The notes below the pieces were generated by a model that saw only the letters and a program-made list of their open reading frames with translations, was not told the origin of the DNA and did no database searches. From Firmicutes bacterium TM09-10 (GTDB lineage Bacteria > Bacillota > Clostridia > Lachnospirales > Lachnospiraceae), in contig QUKC01000001.1 in the NCBI GenBank assembly GCA_003481005.1, forward strand, positions 248,001-312,000: a DNA stretch of 64,000 nt. Direction: 5' to 3'. A program made the translations under genes and the position numbers. Shown in pieces: positions 62,660-64,000 of the stretch (positions are counted from its first letter, which is position 1; each line of letters opens with the position of its first letter).

Positions 62660-62866
62660 TTACCCCATCAAATACACCCGCACGCCGTACAACAATGCAA
62701 CACCCGGTAGTCCGAGAAATCCAGACGTCAACGCACTCAGCGCATTGATTCCGACGCACGCATCCAGTCCTTTTTCCTGCAGATATCCGTTTATCAGAAA
62801 AATGGCGATCATTCCAAAAACCAGCCGCAGCATAAAATTCAGCGCAAGCTCCGCTCCCTTTTTCAT
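62660..62866 (-). CDS. BofA-family protein (pro-sigma-K processing inhibitor type)
   Basis: 68 residues. Two hydrophobic segments; the second contains GINALSALTSGFLGLPGVALLYGV, matching the BofA pattern GxNxxT...LGxPG. In Bacillus BofA holds the pro-sigma-K protease inactive in the forespore outer membrane. Its presence supports a spore-forming host. It lies divergent from the yaaL gene; in Bacillus the two genes are in one operon. Confidence 0.85.
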   Translation of the reverse strand: MKKGAELALNFMLRLVFGMIAIFLINGYLQEKGLDACVGINALSALTSGFLGLPGVALLYGVRVYLMG

Positions 62867-63099
62867 AAGCCCTCCCGCCCGGACTTCGTTGATCTATATA
62901 TATTCCTGCCTGTCACACAGATATTCGTATCATACGATGGAAACAACCGCAAATATTTTTTCTCCCTGCCCGGATATTCATTGTTCGGATGTATATTTCT
63001 TCCAGTTTTTCTCTATACTGTAACAAACTCCCCTGCCAAAGCTGTCAGAATACCGGGGATTTCGAATGTTACCACTTTATCTGTCCGGGAGGAACACAC

Positions 63100-63351
63100 A
63101 TGAAAGTTTCTTTTCGCATCGGCGGAAGACCGTCCGCTGAGCTTGCCTCAAAAACGCCCGAAGAAGCCTTGAGAAACAATCTGCAGCTCGCCAAATGGGA
63201 GCTGGACAATGCCTATGCCGGGTTCGAATACGCGACCGATCCTGATCTGATCGACTGCTACATTTTTCAGCTCAATGCCGCCATGAAACGTTACCGTTAT
63301 CTCCTCAATCAGTGGAACGGACTTGATAAAGTCTCTGCAGGAGACGTGTAA
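63100..63351 (+). CDS. YaaL-family (DUF2508) protein
   Basis: 83 residues from the ATG at 63100, with GGGAGG 5 bases upstream. Contains NLQLAKWELDNAYAGFEYATDPDLIDCYIFQLNAAMKRYRYLL in several conserved blocks, matching DUF2508/YaaL. Soluble and helical. Function unknown, but in Firmicutes it is usually next to bofA, as here (divergent, 233 bases apart). The gap between them shows no clear promoter. Confidence 0.85.
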   Translation: MKVSFRIGGRPSAELASKTPEEALRNNLQLAKWELDNAYAGFEYATDPDLIDCYIFQLNAAMKRYRYLLNQWNGLDKVSAGDV

Positions 63352-63455
63352 TTCGGCGCATAAGATCCTTCCTGACCGTATTTTTCACACGATACAAAAG
63401 TGGAAAACAGGAGCAAACAAAGGGGCCGCTTTTCCGATGCGCTTTCTGTAAATGT

Positions 63456-63589
63456 AAAAAAGAATGTGCCTTGGCACATTCTCGCGCCGAGGCGCGGTTG
63501 CCTCGGCAACCATCTACCCTTGCGCCGAGTGCGCATCCTCGCGGAGCATTTTTATCGTATGGAAACGAAGTTTCCTATACGATAAAAAA
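63456..63589 (+). repeat. Multi-hairpin repeat B, unit 2
   Basis: Near-identical to 33525-33658. The differences keep base pairing: the third hairpin has CC..GG where unit 1 has CT..GG, and the terminal palindrome reads ATCGTATGG/CCTATACGAT instead of ATCGTAAGG/CCTTACGAT. Confidence 0.92.
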
Positions 63590-63708
63590 GAATCCTGCGA
63601 AGCAGGATTCTCCGCCTGCGGCGGGTCGCGCAAGCGACATTCTTCCATTCCGCCGCAGTGCGATCCGTGCGAAGCGTTTTTATTTTATAGGACGCATTTT
63701 CCTATGAA
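63590..63708 (+). repeat. Multi-hairpin repeat B, diverged unit 3
   Basis: Follows unit 2 directly with the same order but other stems: GAATCCTGC/GCAGGATTC, CCGCC/GGCGG, GTCGC/GCGAC, then GTGCGATCC and GAAGCGTTTTT, then palindrome TATAGGA/TCCTATG. The primary sequence of the stems differs, the architecture is kept. Confidence 0.75.
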
Positions 63709-63743
63709 ACAATAGAATGCACGCTCTGCGAGCATTCTATTGT
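63709..63743 (+). repeat. 35-bp hairpin repeat A, copy 5
   Basis: Perfect outer arms as in other copies, loop TCT, followed by CATGAATAAAAAA and the terminator at 63751. Directly abuts repeat B unit 3. Confidence 0.93.
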
Positions 63744-63750
63744 CATGAAT

Positions 63751-63794
63751 AAAAAAGGACCCTGGATTCCCCTTGGAACCCTTGGTCCTTTTTT
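63751..63794. terminator. Bidirectional terminator between repeat cluster and glgB
   Basis: Arms AAAAAAGGACC and GGTCCTTTTTT with an imperfect interior stem. Confidence 0.8.
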
Positions 63795-63801
63795 CTCTCT
63801 A

Positions 63802-63832
63802 ACAATATCCGCAATGCGTATATTCTATTGGT
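63802..63832 (-). repeat. 35-bp hairpin repeat A, degenerate copy 6
   Basis: On the minus strand ACCAATAGAAT ... ATATTGT keeps the outer arms of repeat A in decayed form. It follows the branching-enzyme stop and precedes the terminator, mirroring copy 5 on the other side. Confidence 0.6.
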
Positions 63833-63864
63833 TGCGGCATCAGAATACCCGCACAACACATTTC

Positions 63865-64000
63865 TCAGAATGCAAATACCAGCGCGCCATATGCAGGCAG
63901 GTCAAAGGTGATCCGGTACGGCTTGTAGTCGCTGGGCTCTGCAGTTGCTGTATAATCGGTTTTCAGTTCTTCTCCGCTGCCGCCAAAGCGTTTTTCCGCG
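63865..64000 (-). CDS. glgB: 1,4-alpha-glucan branching enzyme, C-terminal end only
   Basis: The last 44 residues are visible; the gene continues beyond the window. The segment EKRFGGSGEELKTDY followed by a beta-strand and the ending FDLPAYGALVFAF match the C-terminal all-beta domain of GlgB (FGGSG, then a closing LPPL-like strand). Role: makes alpha-1,6 branches in glycogen. The call rests on a short piece. Confidence 0.65.
   Translation of the reverse strand, partial: AEKRFGGSGEELKTDYTATAEPSDYKPYRITFDLPAYGALVFAF

Noticed and set aside
63456..63794. Insertion sequence or complete transposon in the repeat cluster
   Set aside because: No transposase frame and no clear target duplication; only palindromic units are present.

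Overview
The window looks like chromosomal DNA of an anaerobic, spore-forming clostridium, most likely a gut Lachnospiraceae. This is inferred from gene content, not from a marker gene. Supporting signs are a reverse-rubrerythrin peroxide defence next to a PerR/Fur regulator, BofA and YtvI sporulation-type proteins, a T-box leader on proS, a clostridial-style Tad pilus operon (DUF5702 and DUF6382/FHA proteins), several LplABC/MalFG-type sugar transporters and many Clostridia-type intergenic palindromes. No rRNA, tRNA, CRISPR array, transposase or phage gene was seen.

Layout. 1-3.9 kb: a glycerol-3-phosphate-dehydrogenase-like operon (GlpA-like flavoprotein cut by the window edge, second FAD oxidoreductase, DUF1667 Fe-S protein, HAD-IIA phosphatase). 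3.9-6.0 kb: YgjP-type metallopeptidase and acetate kinase. 6.2-16.2 kb: a sugar locus with a LacI regulator, binding protein, two permeases and a YicI-type alpha-xylosidase on the minus strand, and a cellobiose phosphorylase divergent from them; this fits uptake and cytosolic breakdown of xyloglucan-like oligosaccharides. 16.3-30.4 kb: a second minus-strand sugar locus with a YesMN two-component system, an LplABC-type transporter, a GH28-like beta-helix enzyme, two metallo-beta-lactamase-fold hydrolases, a nucleoside hydrolase-like protein, an ADP-ribosylglycohydrolase-like protein and a ribokinase-family kinase. Together these suggest release and phosphorylation of a ribose-like furanose from an unknown substrate. 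30.4-34 kb: a diguanylate cyclase and proS with its T-box leader.

34.2-37.3 kb: an agr-like quorum-sensing locus. agrB and a 48-residue agrD (not in standard ORF calls because of its size) run leftward; the GHKL kinase agrC and LytTR regulator agrA run rightward. The AgrD has the usual C-terminal recognition motif but no Cys or Ser at the expected ring position. 37-43 kb: YtvI-like membrane protein, O-antigen-ligase-like protein, RluA pseudouridine synthase and an OmpR-type two-component pair. 43.3-51.9 kb: perR and rubrerythrin under a promoter with a Fur/Per box, a sugar isomerase, small unknown proteins, an ECF sigma factor with an unusual soluble partner, a hydroxyacid dehydrogenase, a TSCPD protein and murG. 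52-62.4 kb: HIT protein, rhomboid protease and a complete-looking minus-strand Tad/Flp pilus operon. 62.6-64 kb: bofA, yaaL and the C-terminal end of a glycogen branching enzyme.

The most striking non-coding feature is a set of dispersed palindromic elements. One is a 35-bp hairpin, usually followed by a conserved ATGAAT-type linker and an intrinsic terminator. A second is a roughly 134-bp multi-hairpin unit whose stems differ between copies in mostly compensating ways. A third is a 90-bp element that supplies the stop codon of agrC. A fourth is a 47-bp palindromic tandem array between a binding-protein gene and its permease genes. Several sit in mRNA leader, intra-operon or 3'-end positions where they could affect RNA stability or termination.
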